Below, one piece after another: positions 34,203 to 45,148 of a DNA stretch of 64,000 nt. The stretch spans positions 390,900-454,899 of the forward strand of contig QANU01112481.1 in NCBI GenBank assembly GCA_003254905.1, in the 5' to 3' direction. The stretch comes from Nissolia schottii. Lineage: Eukaryota; Streptophyta; Magnoliopsida; Fabales; Fabaceae. Both the position numbers and the translations under genes were made by a program. Positions within the stretch are counted from its first letter, which is position 1. The number at the start of each line of letters is the position of its first letter. A model generated the notes under the pieces. It was not told the DNA's origin. It saw nothing but the letters and a program-made list of their open reading frames with translations, and did no database searches.

Positions 34203-36632
34203 ATGGAAGAAGATCAAAACCAAAGAAAAAAACCTAGAATCCTCTGCCTCCACGGATTCAGGACCAGTGGCGAAATCCTCAAGAAACTAGTCTCACGATG
34301 GCCAGAAGATGTAACACAAAAGCTGGACCTCGTGTTCCTCGACGGCCAGTTCCCAGCGCTGGGAAAATCAGACGTTGAAGGCATCTTTGATCCTCCTTAT
34401 TATGAATGGTTCCAATCCAATGAGGTGTGTTATATAGCGAATTAGTGCCAATGATTCTTCATGGTGCCCCTAGAACTATGATACATTAGTGCTAAGGTTT
34501 TTTTTTTTTTTTTTTTAAATTGATGTGCAGGATTTCTCACAATACAGTAACTTTGAGGAGTGTTTGGCATACATTGAAGATTACATGGTGAAAAATGGTC
34601 CTTTTGATGGTATACTGGGGTTCTCTCAGGTGTGGTTGGATACTGTACTAATCAATCTTTGTTAGCTTCTTTTTTTTCTGTTCCAATTGTGTTGACCCAT
34701 AATGGATGATGGATGGATCTCTCACTCGCAGGGAGCAATTTTGGCAGCTGCATTGCCAGGGATGCAAGCCCAGGTACACTAATTTTAGATCTTTCTGATT
34801 AGCAAGTTCATGGTATGCTAAAATAATGCGATTTTGGTGGAAGAATGAATGAAATGTTTGTGGTGGTAAAGAAGTTAATGTTTTGATTAGATTTAATTTG
34901 ATTAAAGTGAGCGATGATTTTAGGGCGTAGCACTTGGGAAAGTGAACAAGATCAAGTTTGTGATTGTGATATCAGGAGCCAAGTTTGGTGGAAAGAAGTT
35001 TGGAATGCCTAAACTGGCTTCCAATGCATTTTCAAAGCCAATTGATTGCCCCTCTCTCCACTTTATAGGTAGTTCCGAAGAAACTAGTCTCTTGTGCTAA
35101 TTCTTTATTTTGAGTACTTTTTCTTTTACTCTTTTTGCCTTAGAAGAAGTTGCATTGCATCTTGTACCAATTGATCATCATAGTAAGGAACTAATTACAT
35201 TGTGTTTGGTTTATAGACTATGGTTTGGTTAATTCAAAATATATTGTTTTTCACTTTTGGTCATACCATTGTTTGAGAATAAAAGCCAGTTTAGTTCATA
35301 ATGTAACTAAACTTGATTTTGCCAAGCATATTAAAATAAATTGAAACACAATTTGCCCCTTTCCAGCCACAGTTTGAGGTGTGCAAACTGAAATCTAAAT
35401 TCTACATGGCATTAAAGGGTGTAAGTTGGGTGGGTCGGGCCAGATTTTAGGAGCAAACCCACCACCCGACTGGACGACCAGATGTCGGGTTGGGTGGTTT
35501 GAGGGTAGAGACCTGACTTGACTCGACTCGACTCGACAGCTGATCAATTGGGTGAACCAGAAGTTAAAATAAAAAAAGGGCAGCAGAAGTGCAGAACGAG
35601 GTGGGAGAGAGCAGACGAGGAGGGAGGCGACTCAGGTGGGATGGTGGCAGCGGGGTCTGGTAGATGGTGGAGATCCAAAATCATAAGGAGGCAAGGTGGT
35701 GGCTGGTGGCTGGTGGCGTGGTGTGGTGGGTGGGTAGGGTTAGGTTATTATTATTATTATTATTAAAAATAAGTGGGTAGGTCGAGTCGTTCGATCTAGT
35801 CTGGTTGGGAACTCTCTCACCCAACACTCAGCTGTAGGAACGAGCTGGGTAACTCAGGTCTTACCCAATCACCCGACTAACCAACCCTAGTCGATCCGAG
35901 CAGCTTTGGGCTGGTTCGAGTAGGTGGGTCAACGGATCAACCCGACCAGTTGCACACCCTTATTACACATTTTATTATAAACTTATTAAGTGAATCTCAT
36001 ACCATATTGATTGAAATGAAATCAACTTGCATTGAATTAACTTAGTGATGAGTTTATATACATGAGAGTTACCTAAGCTCTCCTGCTAACTAGCGTAATT
36101 GACTATAACAGTGAACAGAAAGGTTATAATGTGTTTCATTTCAGTTTTCATTTCTTGTTTTCATTTTTTGTTTTTTCTGTTTTTAGAATTTTATAAAGGA
36201 AATAGTGCAAATAATAAAATTTTGTTTCCCGTTTTTAATTCCTGTTTTCACCTTTTCTACTCCCTGTAATACTTGTTCCATGTTGTGTGGTGAAGGAGAG
36301 AATGATTTCATGAAGCCAGAGAGCATTGCATTGCTGGAATCATTCATGGACCCTGTTGTGATTCATCACCCAAAAGGGCATACAGTCCCCGGACTTGGTT
36401 AGTCATTGAAGACTTTGTCCACTGTAACTAACAGTTCTGCTACCAGGATGCATTTGAATATTTGTTTGGTTTTATATATATGCATGCAAATTAAAAACGT
36501 GAAATTAGTGAAATGTGAGATTTTTGGTTTGGTGCTTGTTTGTTTGCAGATGATAGGAGTCTTGAGACTATGCTTGGTTTCATTGAGAAGATTCAGAGGA
36601 TAGTCCCATTGGATGGTCACGGCAAGACCTGA
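34203..36632 (+). CDS. FSH1-type serine hydrolase (alpha/beta-hydrolase)
   Basis: Six exons: 34203-34424, 34531-34629, 34732-34773, 34924-35068, 36296-36397, 36550-36632. All joins are in phase with GT-AG ends, giving 693 nt and 230 aa, normal for the family. FSH1/OVCA2-like enzymes are soluble ester hydrolases; the plant substrate is unknown to me. The N-terminal PRILCLHGFRTSG (about 11-23) is the oxyanion-hole region. GFSQG places the nucleophile at Ser106. Asp173 in GENDF and His198 in KGHTVP complete the triad. An upstream in-frame ATG at 34158 would add 15 residues; I chose 34203 because MEEDQ directly precedes the conserved fold. Intron 4 (1,227 bp) carries an hAT-like insertion. The Arabidopsis neighbour of AGP7, At5g65400, is, from memory, of this family. 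Confidence 0.93.
35415..35961. mobile_element. hAT-like non-autonomous element in FSH1 intron 4
   Basis: The left end AAGGGTGTAAGTTGGGTGGG and the right end (reverse complement AAGGGTGTGCAACTGGTCGG) share the terminal AAGGGTGT and GC-rich GGGTCGGG blocks. Subterminal CACCCGAC / GTCGGGTTGGG repeats recall the element at 19571-20149. Only ATTA is shared directly at the flanks, so the 8-bp duplication is lost or the ends are slightly off. An open frame inside (35518-35766) is low-complexity and not a gene. Confidence 0.55.
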
Positions 36633-37929
36633 ATCTATATAGAGAGACATTTATGTTGCCATTTTATCAATTCTTACGAAACTTGAACAATGATCAGCAT
36701 GTATTTGGATACTGATAGTTTCCCTCATAATAAACTGATACGAGAGGGCAACATCAGTCCTTCTCAGATAAGGAAAATGATATTTTTGAGGACATAGTTT
36801 TTAAGATGTCAAATTTACTCTGAGGATTGAGGAGTCATGGTCAAAGGCAATATCCACATTGAAAATTTACTCTACTACTTCTATTTAATTTTAACGGTCC
36901 AAAATCAAACACTACACATACCAAAGTAAAATGATAACTCTCTAATTTGAGTATTTTATTTGCTCGTTTCTTAAGAATCTTTAATATGTTTCTAGGACAT
37001 TTAGTTTAATTTGATATATTTTCTAGGCATATATTAGGATAGTTGCATTTTGTAGAATTATTTAGGTTTTATTATTTTTATCTTTTTTTTTTATAGTTTT
37101 TAATTATTTTTAGGAAAAATAAATTCCTAGAGAATCAATGAAGATTGAAAGAAGATAAAGGATAAAATTGACGAAAAGATTTGAAGAGAAGATTTAGTTT
37201 AGAAAAAAAGATAATTGAAATGCAATGTGGAAATATTTGAGTGAAGATATGTTGAAACTATTTTCATGTTGACTTTGTCATATAATTTTCATCTTGATGG
37301 AAGATGAATCTTGACTTAGCTTCAATTACAAAGTTGTAGGTCTTTCTCTTAATTTTAATTAGGGACTTGGATTAGCTCAATTGGACATCTGTAGCAAGTT
37401 GATTATATCTATAAATTTATTGTTAAGTTTGGTAAAGGTCTCAGATTCATATATCCTTATGTAAACCCGAGACCCTAACATTATTCCTCATAATAAAAAC
37501 AGTAAAGATAATAAAATTGTGTTTTCTAATTTTATTTTTTTACTTTCAATATTTCTTTTACAAAATATTGCAACAATAAATAATACAAATGAAAACGGAA
37601 GCGTAAACCAAACGTACCCCATCAGCATTCACTCAAAAGGCCTACCTACATGGCCCAAGAAGAAGCGAACCGAAATTACAGTAAACGGTCCATTTTCTTC
37701 GAAATCAAAAATTTCCTTCGCGCTAAAATAAAGTCAATACTCATAGCCCAAAATCCAAAACGAAATTACAGTCCTCTCCTTCCCTCTTTCCCAGTCTCCC
37801 AACTCGTTTTTCCTTTTCCTTTTTCATTTTTTAACACAACAAATGCGTTCAAATCCAAACCGATAAGGACCAACAACACTGTCACGCGCCGCCACACGTG
37901 CCACCCTCGGATCTCCAAGTTCCGCCAGA
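36633..37929. other. Spacer between the FSH1 and GEM-like genes
   Basis: It holds the 3' flank of the hydrolase gene and the promoter and leader of the GEM-like gene. The last 170 bp is CT-rich with no other gene visible. Confidence 0.6.
37892..37901 (+). promoter_or_regulatory. ABRE/G-box-like motif before the GEM-like gene
   Basis: CCACACGTGC contains the CACGTG core (37895-37900) recognised by bZIP and bHLH factors. It lies about 30 bases before the start codon, so it may be in the leader. GEM-like 5 of Arabidopsis is reported as ABA-responsive, which makes the motif suggestive but not proof. Confidence 0.3.
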
Positions 37930-40900
37930 ATGGAACATGCGACGACGGAGCCCGACCAAAAACCCGATCTAAAGGATCAAGATCCCGCCCCGAACGGAGA
38001 CGCGGAAAAAACTGCCGAGGCCGCAGCGAAGGTACCGGAATCTGAATCACGGCAGTCGCCGGAGAAATCGGCGGAGCCTACCGCTTCGTCCGGAAGCACC
38101 AAGAAATCGGTGCGGTGGAGCTCCGAATTGGTGACGGAGTCCACGTTCGTTTCGACTCCTCAGGAATCTCGATCCAATCCCTACTTTTCTTCTTCTTCGC
38201 CTTCGTTCAACGTCATGGGTGAGTGCATCTATTGGTGAATACGCTGTTTTTTATGTGAATTTTTTCATTTTTATTTGTGAAATGTTTTTTTTTTTTTTTT
38301 TTTGGTTCAGAAAAGGTGGACACTGTTCGAAATGTGCTTGGGAGGTGGGGGAAGAAGGTTGGAGAAGCTACACGGAAGGCTGAGACTCTTGCGGGTAACA
38401 CTTGGCAGCACTGTAAGTTTCTTTGTTTTTTTTTTTTTTCTTTTGTCATTTTATCAATTGATTCTCTGGTCTCGTAGGTTAAAGATGATAGTGATGGATT
38501 GTGATTAACCTGTTTTTGGAATTTGGATTTATGTAAGAAAATTTAGGCATTTGGTTGAAGATTAAGTCCTTCTAGTAATGAGGTGCATCAGGTTGCTGTA
38601 GAAAAGTTCGTTCTTTATTTTACTTTTATCCCTTGAAGGGTTTTTTTAATTTTTAAAAAATCTTTGGGTTAACTTAACAATAGACGTTTTTATGTCTTCA
38701 CAAGATAGCGCTTTCGGGATTTTTTTTTTTTTCCTTTTGAAAATGAAAAAAAAAAAATACATTTAAGTTTTGTCAGGAATTAAGCTGTTTTTTTTTTTTA
38801 TACTGTTGAATAACTTCTTCAGTATTTCCTGTTTTCCTTGGTGGCCATATCATCATCACAACCAGTAGCTCTGTTGAGCAATATCTTTCCCCCTTTTGTG
38901 TTTTAATGATCAATGTAGTTCAGTGGATCTTCTGTCTTTATTGTTTTCTTCTGTCTGATCATTCTTGATGACGATGAGTCTCCTACATAACATAACTGAC
39001 ATTTTTCAATTATGTTTTATTAAGTGAAAACGAACCCAAGTTTTGCTGAAGCTGCTATGGGAAGAATTGCCCAGGGAACAAAGGTTCTTGCAGAAGGTGG
39101 TTATGAGAAAATTTTCCTGCGTACTTTCGAGACGGTTCCTGAGGAGAGGCTTCTAAATTCTTATGCATGTTATCTGTCCACATCAGCTGGTCCAGTAATG
39201 GGAGTTTTGTATGTATCCACAGCCAAGCTTGCATATTGTAGTGACAATCCTCTTTCCTATAAATCTAACGACCAAACAGAATGGAGCTATTACAAGGTAC
39301 TTGTTAAATAACCTTTAATTGTGGAGTGATGTTTAAAAAAATCATTTTTCTATCGAATATCTTGGTGGCCCATGTATATGTGATTGAGAGTGGTTACACA
39401 TGGATATATACATATTGGACTTATCTAACAGAAATTAGCCAGGATGAATTCAAATTCAAGTGAGAAATGTATGTAGCTCTTGGGACTCATGAGGCCCATT
39501 GAATCAGTGGCAGACCCTTGTGTATATGGGGATTTTTTTTTTTTGGGGGGGGGGGGACACTAACTTCAGAAAACTTAATGATTTTATTTTCATTTGTGCC
39601 CAAATTTTATTGATTACAGAATGTTCAAAGAATTTTTGTATATGCAACTGTAATATACAATGGATAGATGCAAGTAAGTAAAGTAAAAATCCATCAAATT
39701 GTATCACACATGAACTCCAAAGAAACTAACATCGCCCTTCTGTACTTCACTATTTAACGAGGATATGTTGCCCCACCTAACTATTAAAACCTCAAATTTC
39801 CTGCCAATAACTTATACACGAAGCAACCTAATTCATAGACACATGCCTTTCAGTCATTATAACTGTAAAACTGAATAGGGCTAACCTGCATAGACCATAT
39901 CAAATGAGGATTAATCAAATTTTGTTCCTTACGTTATTTTCCTATTCTCTTTTAATTTCAACTTAAAAGATAAAACCTATGGTTATTTGCAGTTTTATCT
40001 GGTCTACTTCTTGTCTACATCAAGATAATTTGAGCTTTGACATAATTTTTAATTCATTCTCTGTAGCCTCATTCAGTTCTAACTCTGGCAGCTTTTTAAA
40101 ATTTGTTCCATTTAAATAAGCTATCCAGGTGGAAGATTAGATGGACAAACTAATTTTTTTGTGTTTTTAATTTGAGAGTGGTGGTTTACCATGTCTAATG
40201 TAATCAAGCCAAGTCAAACTGAATTTCAAGCTTTAATAGTAACTGATCAGACGATTTGAGGCCAATATTCAAGTTTGAGACTAAGCCCAAGTTTGTGTCG
40301 ATCTGAATTTTAGAGCTTGAAGCTAATTATGATTTCAGAATACTTCTTATATCATAACATTTTTTTTTGTTCAACTGAAAGGGTATCATAATATTATATG
40401 AAATCAGATTATTTAATAGTTTTTTTAAATAAATGTTATATAACAGATAATAACTGTTATGGACAACCAATCAAGCCAACTTGCTATGCCACCCTGCCAA
40501 AGGGAAAATAAGAATCTAGGATTGAGGTGAATATGTCATGTGCCAGCCCTAAGGCCCTAATTTAGTTATCAGGTTGTTAGTGAGGGCAGTCCAAATATAG
40601 GGGTTAGGGATTAGTTATCAGGGATTAGAGGTGGTTTTGTAATTTCGTATTTAAGGTTAGGCGTAATGCATTAGGGATTAGGAATTTATGAACTGGGGAA
40701 GATTAGATTAGAATTAGGAGAATTGATGGCTGCTCGAAGAGCTACCAAATCTTTGTTTCAATTTTATGTTACATTAATAAAATATTCTGTATTTTCCTTG
40801 ATTATTATTTGGTGCCATTACAGAATACTGAATACATATATAAATGAACCCAGAGGAGTCTCTATTCTTCACTTATTACGTAGTGCCTGATTTCTGGGAA

Positions 40901-41465
40901 TGTTATTTCTGCACTTTTTATATTTGATGCAAGGATCAACAGAAGATACCCCTCCCCTCAAGCACCTGCATATGTCTACCTTCGAGGAAAGCCATTTCAT
41001 GATTAACGTTGAGCCTCCTTTTGGCACTTCAATGTTATCTTACCCTTACTGTTGTCATCTTGCTTTTCCGAAATCACCATCTGCCAATCTTATTAAGTTG
41101 TTAAAACATCAGGCAGTTTTTATTCTTGCCAGTAATTTATGTAAAAGAATGATACATTTCTTGACTTAATGTTAGTCTTATTTTTCATTTTTGTTGTTTA
41201 ATTTGACTGATGTAGAATAGTAATTTTTATCTACATTTTTGGTCAATTCTTATTTACTTTATTGTGATGTTTATAGGTAGTCATCCCATTACATCAGCTG
41301 AAAGCAGTTAATCCTTCGTCAAGCCGAGCTAATACTTCTGAAAAGTACATCCAGGTGATCTCTGCTGACAATCACGAATTTTGGTTTATGGGTTTCTTGA
41401 ACTATGAAGGAGCTGTAGACAGCCTGCAAAAATCTTATGAAGCCAACCAAATACAATCTGAATAA
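37930..41465 (+). CDS. GEM-like (GRAM domain) protein, GEM-like 5 type
   Basis: Four exons: 37930-38218, 38311-38412, 39025-39296, 41277-41465. All joins are in phase with GT-AG ends, giving 852 nt and 283 aa. The N-terminal about 85 residues are polar, acidic and Pro/Ser-rich (disordered), with the short block [15 protein letters not shown] helical stretch follows ([20 protein letters not shown]). The GRAM domain (about 150-245) includes [20 protein letters not shown] and [19 protein letters not shown]. The end is [23 protein letters not shown] domains bind membranes and lipids; GEM-family proteins act in ABA-linked and epidermal or reproductive regulation in Arabidopsis. Intron 3 (1,980 bp) contains a solo LTR. 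Family is sure; the orthologue to GEM-like 5 is inferred. Confidence 0.92.
40534..40822. mobile_element. Solo LTR in GEM-like gene intron 3
   Basis: A 289-bp block opens TGTCATGTGCC and ends GGTGCCATTACA, giving the TGT...ACA ends of an LTR. It is flanked on both sides by GAATA (40529-40533 and 40823-40827), a perfect 5-bp target duplication. Inside are a TATTTAAGG promoter-like site and an AATAAAATATT polyadenylation-like site. No internal retroelement sequence remains, so it is a recombined solo LTR or a very short non-autonomous element. Confidence 0.75.
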
Positions 41466-42213
41466 TATAGCCTGTCTAATACGGTTTTTCACTCCAATAC
41501 ATGTGCATGTTGTTATAAGTTATAGATTTGATAATTCTTGTCTGTAGCAGTTGATAAATGCATCCTGCTCCATTCAATTTTTTGGGCAATTTTGTTGTTA
41601 ACTAACTATAGGGTTCATATCTGGATAAGTGGATAATTTGAGGTGGGGGATCCATTAGAATAGTTTCGTAGATTTATGTTTATTTCCTTTTCTTTTTCTT
41701 GTGCTCTTGCATGCCATGATCTAGAATAGAACTAGTTCACATTTGAATTTTCTTCAGTGTATTCCAAATCATTATATTTTCATGTGTTTTTTCCCTCTTA
41801 TGAACCTGGGCTTTTTTCTTCTATAAAGTTAGGTCTTGTAACTCTTGTGAACCTGGTTTAGCAATTAGCATCATAATAGAATGAATAGCATAGCAGCCGG
41901 AAGCTGGATGATTTTGTTTGCTTCTTTGCTCAGTGCATGTGTTTTTGTGTTTGCTGCAAACTAGATTAACTGCTAATCGAGCATTTCTTATGAGAATAAC
42001 AAGTGTCATCAAATATGTCCTTTTAAACATTCAAAATGGTTAAAACAACTGTTTTTATGTTTATTATACGTCATTACTTTAGAACTATAAACAAGTGAGA
42101 ATGAGACTAACCTTATATAGAGTAATTTTTATGCATTAATAATTAGTAATGTTAAATGATTTTACACTGTAATCTAATCTAACTCGAAAAATATGCAACA
42201 GTCCATTTCTAAA
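41466..42213. other. 3' flank of the GEM-like gene
   Basis: No gene recognised; presumably 3' UTR then spacer. Confidence 0.5.
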
Positions 42214-42218
42214 CATGA

Positions 42219-42421
42219 TGATAGAATTGTGGTGAATTGAAAAAGAATTCTCAAATTGATTGGGAGCACTAGGCTCAATATATATACACAAGAGTAGCTT
42301 GTACATCAAGCAACTAACTTACAATAACAAACTCATCAAGGCTAGCTAACTAACTAATAACCAAGTCTATTTTAGTTAACTTACAGCACAAGCTATAAAA
42401 GCTGTGCTTTCATCTCTATTA
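42219..42421 (-). repeat. Copia 3' LTR
   Basis: 203 bp, identical to the LTR at 44941-45143 except one T/C difference (in CTAACTAATAACC versus CTAACTAACAACC). The ends read TGATAGA and, reverse complemented, TAATAGA, so one terminus is TA rather than the usual TG. Confidence 0.9.
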
Positions 42422-42457
42422 CCCCCCTCAAACTCGTATTGCTGCGGCTGTTGAGGC

Positions 42458-44520
42458 TCATGCTGCTGCTGCTGTTGGAGGAGTGAACTGGAGTTCTGAA
42501 ACAAGTCCAGCAAACTGAGTTTGGACAGTAGTGGGGGACAGAGCTTTAGTTAGTACATCTGCTAGCTGTTGCTTAGAGGCAATAGGCAGCAGATTGAGAA
42601 ATCCATTCTGAACTTTATCTCTCACCAAGTGGCAGTCCAATTCAATGTGCTTGGTGCGTTCATGGAATGTGGCATTGTGAGCAATCTGTCTAGTTGAACT
42701 GCTGTCACAGTAGATAGCAGCTTTGTTTAAGGGAATGATGCCAAGGTCTTTGAGGAGATAAGAAAGCCATTGGAGTTCACAAGTCATCGCAGCCAAGGCC
42801 CTGTATTCAGCCTCACAGGATGACCTGGATATGGTTGTCTGCTTCTTTGATTTCCAACTGATCAAAGAGTTACCAAGGTAAACAAAAAATCCTGTAGTTG
42901 ACTTCCTTGTGTCTAAGCACCCGGCTCAATCAGCATCACTATAGGCCTTGAGCTGAATCTCAGAGTTGGTAGGCAGAAACAACCCAAGTCCAGGAGAGGA
43001 TTTCAAGTACCTGAGCACCCTAAGTGCAGCCTGCATATGGATGGAGGTTGGGGAAGCCATGTACTGTGCCAAATGATTAACAACAAAAGCTATGTCTGGC
43101 CGTGTTGTGGTGAGGTAAATCAGTCTCCCAATTAGCCTCCTGTAAGGTGCAGCATCATCCAAGGGATCTCCCGAGTCCTTGGACAGCTTTTGAGAGGAGT
43201 CCATGGGAGTGGTAACAGCTTTGCAGCCCAATAAACCTGCATCAGCAATGATCTCTAGGCAATATTTCCTTTGGGAAACAATAATCCCCTTTGAGCTTCT
43301 AGCAACCTCTAGCCCGAGGAAAAACGAGTTCTCCAAGGTCTTTTATCTTGAACTTCCCATCAAGAAAAGCTTTCATCTCTGTTATTGCTTGCAAATCATT
43401 CCCTGCAAGAATAACATCATCAACATACACCAATAGGGCTGTGAAGGAATCACCAACAGCCTTGATGAAGAGTGAATTATCTGATTGGGATTGGATAAAT
43501 CCACAAGATAGCAATGCAGTAGAAAGCTTGGAGAACCATTGTCTGCTGGCCTGCTTTAGCCCATAAAGTGACTTGATCAATCTGCACACTTGATTAGGCT
43601 TACTGCTATGGAAGCCTTGGGGTAGTTTCATATACACTTCCTCATGTAAATCCCCATGGAGGAAGGCATTATTGACATCAAGCTGCTGTAGGAACCACCC
43701 TTTTATGGAAGCAAGAGACAATAAGAGCCTCACGGTTGACATCTTGGCCACAGGACTGAATGTGTCAAGATAGTCAATACCATGAGTTTGGGTGTAACCC
43801 TTGGCCACCAGCCTTGCCTTGTACCTCTCTATGCTGCCATCTGCCTTAAGTTTCACTTTGTATACCCACTTGCAGCCAATGGGGGTTTTACCTGCAGGTA
43901 GATCAACCAACTCCCAGGTTTGATTCTGCTGTAAGGCTGAAATTTCAGCTGCCATGGCCTCTTTCCAACAGGCATGCTTGACTGCTTGAGAGTAGGATGT
44001 TAGTTCAGTGACAGATGATAGATTGAGGAAGAAGTGTCTGTGATTGGGTTTGATCAAATCATAGGACAATGAGGACTCAATGGGATGGGCTTGGTGAGGG
44101 TCAGAAGTGGCAATTCCTGAGAGGAGATTGCAGTGGTAATCTTGCAGGTAGGTGGGAGCATTTCTGGTTCTCACAGACTTTCTAAGAGGGGGATTGGCTG
44201 ATGCAGCCACTGGAGGAGAGGGAGGTGCTGCTGTGGTAGGAGCAGTGGCAGGAGGCACTGTAAGACAGTCATCAGGTGTGGAAATGCTTGCTGCAGGCAG
44301 AACCAAGTGGGAATGCTCAGGTGAGGGTTGTGTTGGGCAGTGGAAGGGAAACGAGTCTTCATAAAAGATGACATTCCTGCTTAAGAAAATTTCCCTGCAA
44401 CCAAGATCATATAGCAGGAAACCCTTGGTGCCATGCCTGAACCCCAGGAAGATGCACTTCCTAGCTCTCTTATCCAGCTTTGTTCTGTGTCTGTGCAAGC
44501 TTGATGCAAAGGCCAAACAA
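42458..44520 (-). pseudogene. Copia pol remnant: integrase tail, reverse transcriptase, RNase H
   Basis: Minus-strand frames show the integrase C-terminal block (RARKCIFLGF), the reverse transcriptase with WKEAMAAEISALQQNQTWEL, the LLVYVDDVILAG active-site motif, and RNase H ending in SRSSCEAEYRALAAMTCELQ and LADVLTKAL. Two lesions are visible: a frameshift near 43320-43336, within the region after the polymerase motif, and an in-frame stop at 42926-42928 in RNase H. Protease and the integrase catalytic core are absent. Confidence 0.9.
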
Positions 44521-44529
44521 AGCGGAGTC

Positions 44530-44727
44530 AGAAGAAGGCATAACAATGGAACCATCCACGAACTTGACCTTGTTCTTGGAAAGGAGAGCCATGCGCATGG
44601 CCCTGGACCAGCCATGATAATTCTTGCCATTCAGCAAGGATGAAACAAGAACCAGTGATGGATTCTCGTTAGGATGGAGGTAGTAAGGGGAGAATGGATC
44701 TTGAGCAGAAGAACCAGGTTCGGCCAT
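44530..44727 (-). pseudogene. Copia gag N-terminal fragment
   Basis: From an ATG at 44727 the minus strand reads MAEPGSSAQDPFSPYYLHPN and then NGKNYHGWSRAMRMAL, the N-terminal motif of plant Copia gag proteins. After about 65 codons it joins sequence that belongs to integrase in another frame (near 44510-44530), marking the internal deletion. Confidence 0.85.
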
Positions 44728-44940
44728 TGAAGCCAAAAGAAAAATGATGAACAGGTACAAAAAATTGAAGGAAAACACAGGAGAATTCAGAAAAGGAACG
44801 AGCACTGATCTTGCGGAATTGTGATCAAAGACGAACCGAAGATCAGAAATGGCGGAAGATGCAGTGCGAAGAAGTTCCAGAAGCAGTGAAACGGAAAGGA
44901 GAATGCAGAGGAGCGGAAGCTAGATGCAGTGATGATACCA

Positions 44941-45143
44941 TGATAGAATTGTGGTGAATTGAAAAAGAATTCTCAAATTGATTGGGAGCACTAGGCTCAA
45001 TATATATACACAAGAGTAGCTTGTACATCAAGCAACTAACTTACAATAACAAACTCATCAAGGCTAGCTAACTAACTAACAACCAAGTCTATTTTAGTTA
45101 ACTTACAGCACAAGCTATAAAAGCTGTGCTTTCATCTCTATTA
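44941..45143 (-). repeat. Copia 5' LTR
   Basis: 203 bp, 202 identical to the 3' LTR. It contains a CTATAAAAGC-like stretch and is followed on the minus strand by the primer-binding site. Confidence 0.9.
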
Positions 45144-45148
45144 CATGA

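Larger units (their letters stand above)
42219..45143 (-). mobile_element. Young, internally deleted Ty1/Copia retrotransposon
   Basis: Two 203-bp LTRs bracket a 2.5-kb interior on the minus strand. Target duplication CATGA is at 42214-42218 and 45144-45148. The primer-binding site TGGTATCA (44933-44940) directly abuts the 5' LTR and matches the initiator-Met tRNA primer start; a purine-rich GAGGGGGG tract precedes the 3' LTR. Order inside is gag start, integrase C-terminus, reverse transcriptase, RNase H. The rest of gag, the protease and the integrase core are missing. A frameshift and an in-frame stop also break pol, so it cannot move on its own. Confidence 0.93.

Noticed and set aside
42219..45143. 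Autonomous Copia element
   Set aside because: Protease and integrase core are missing, and pol has a frameshift and a stop.
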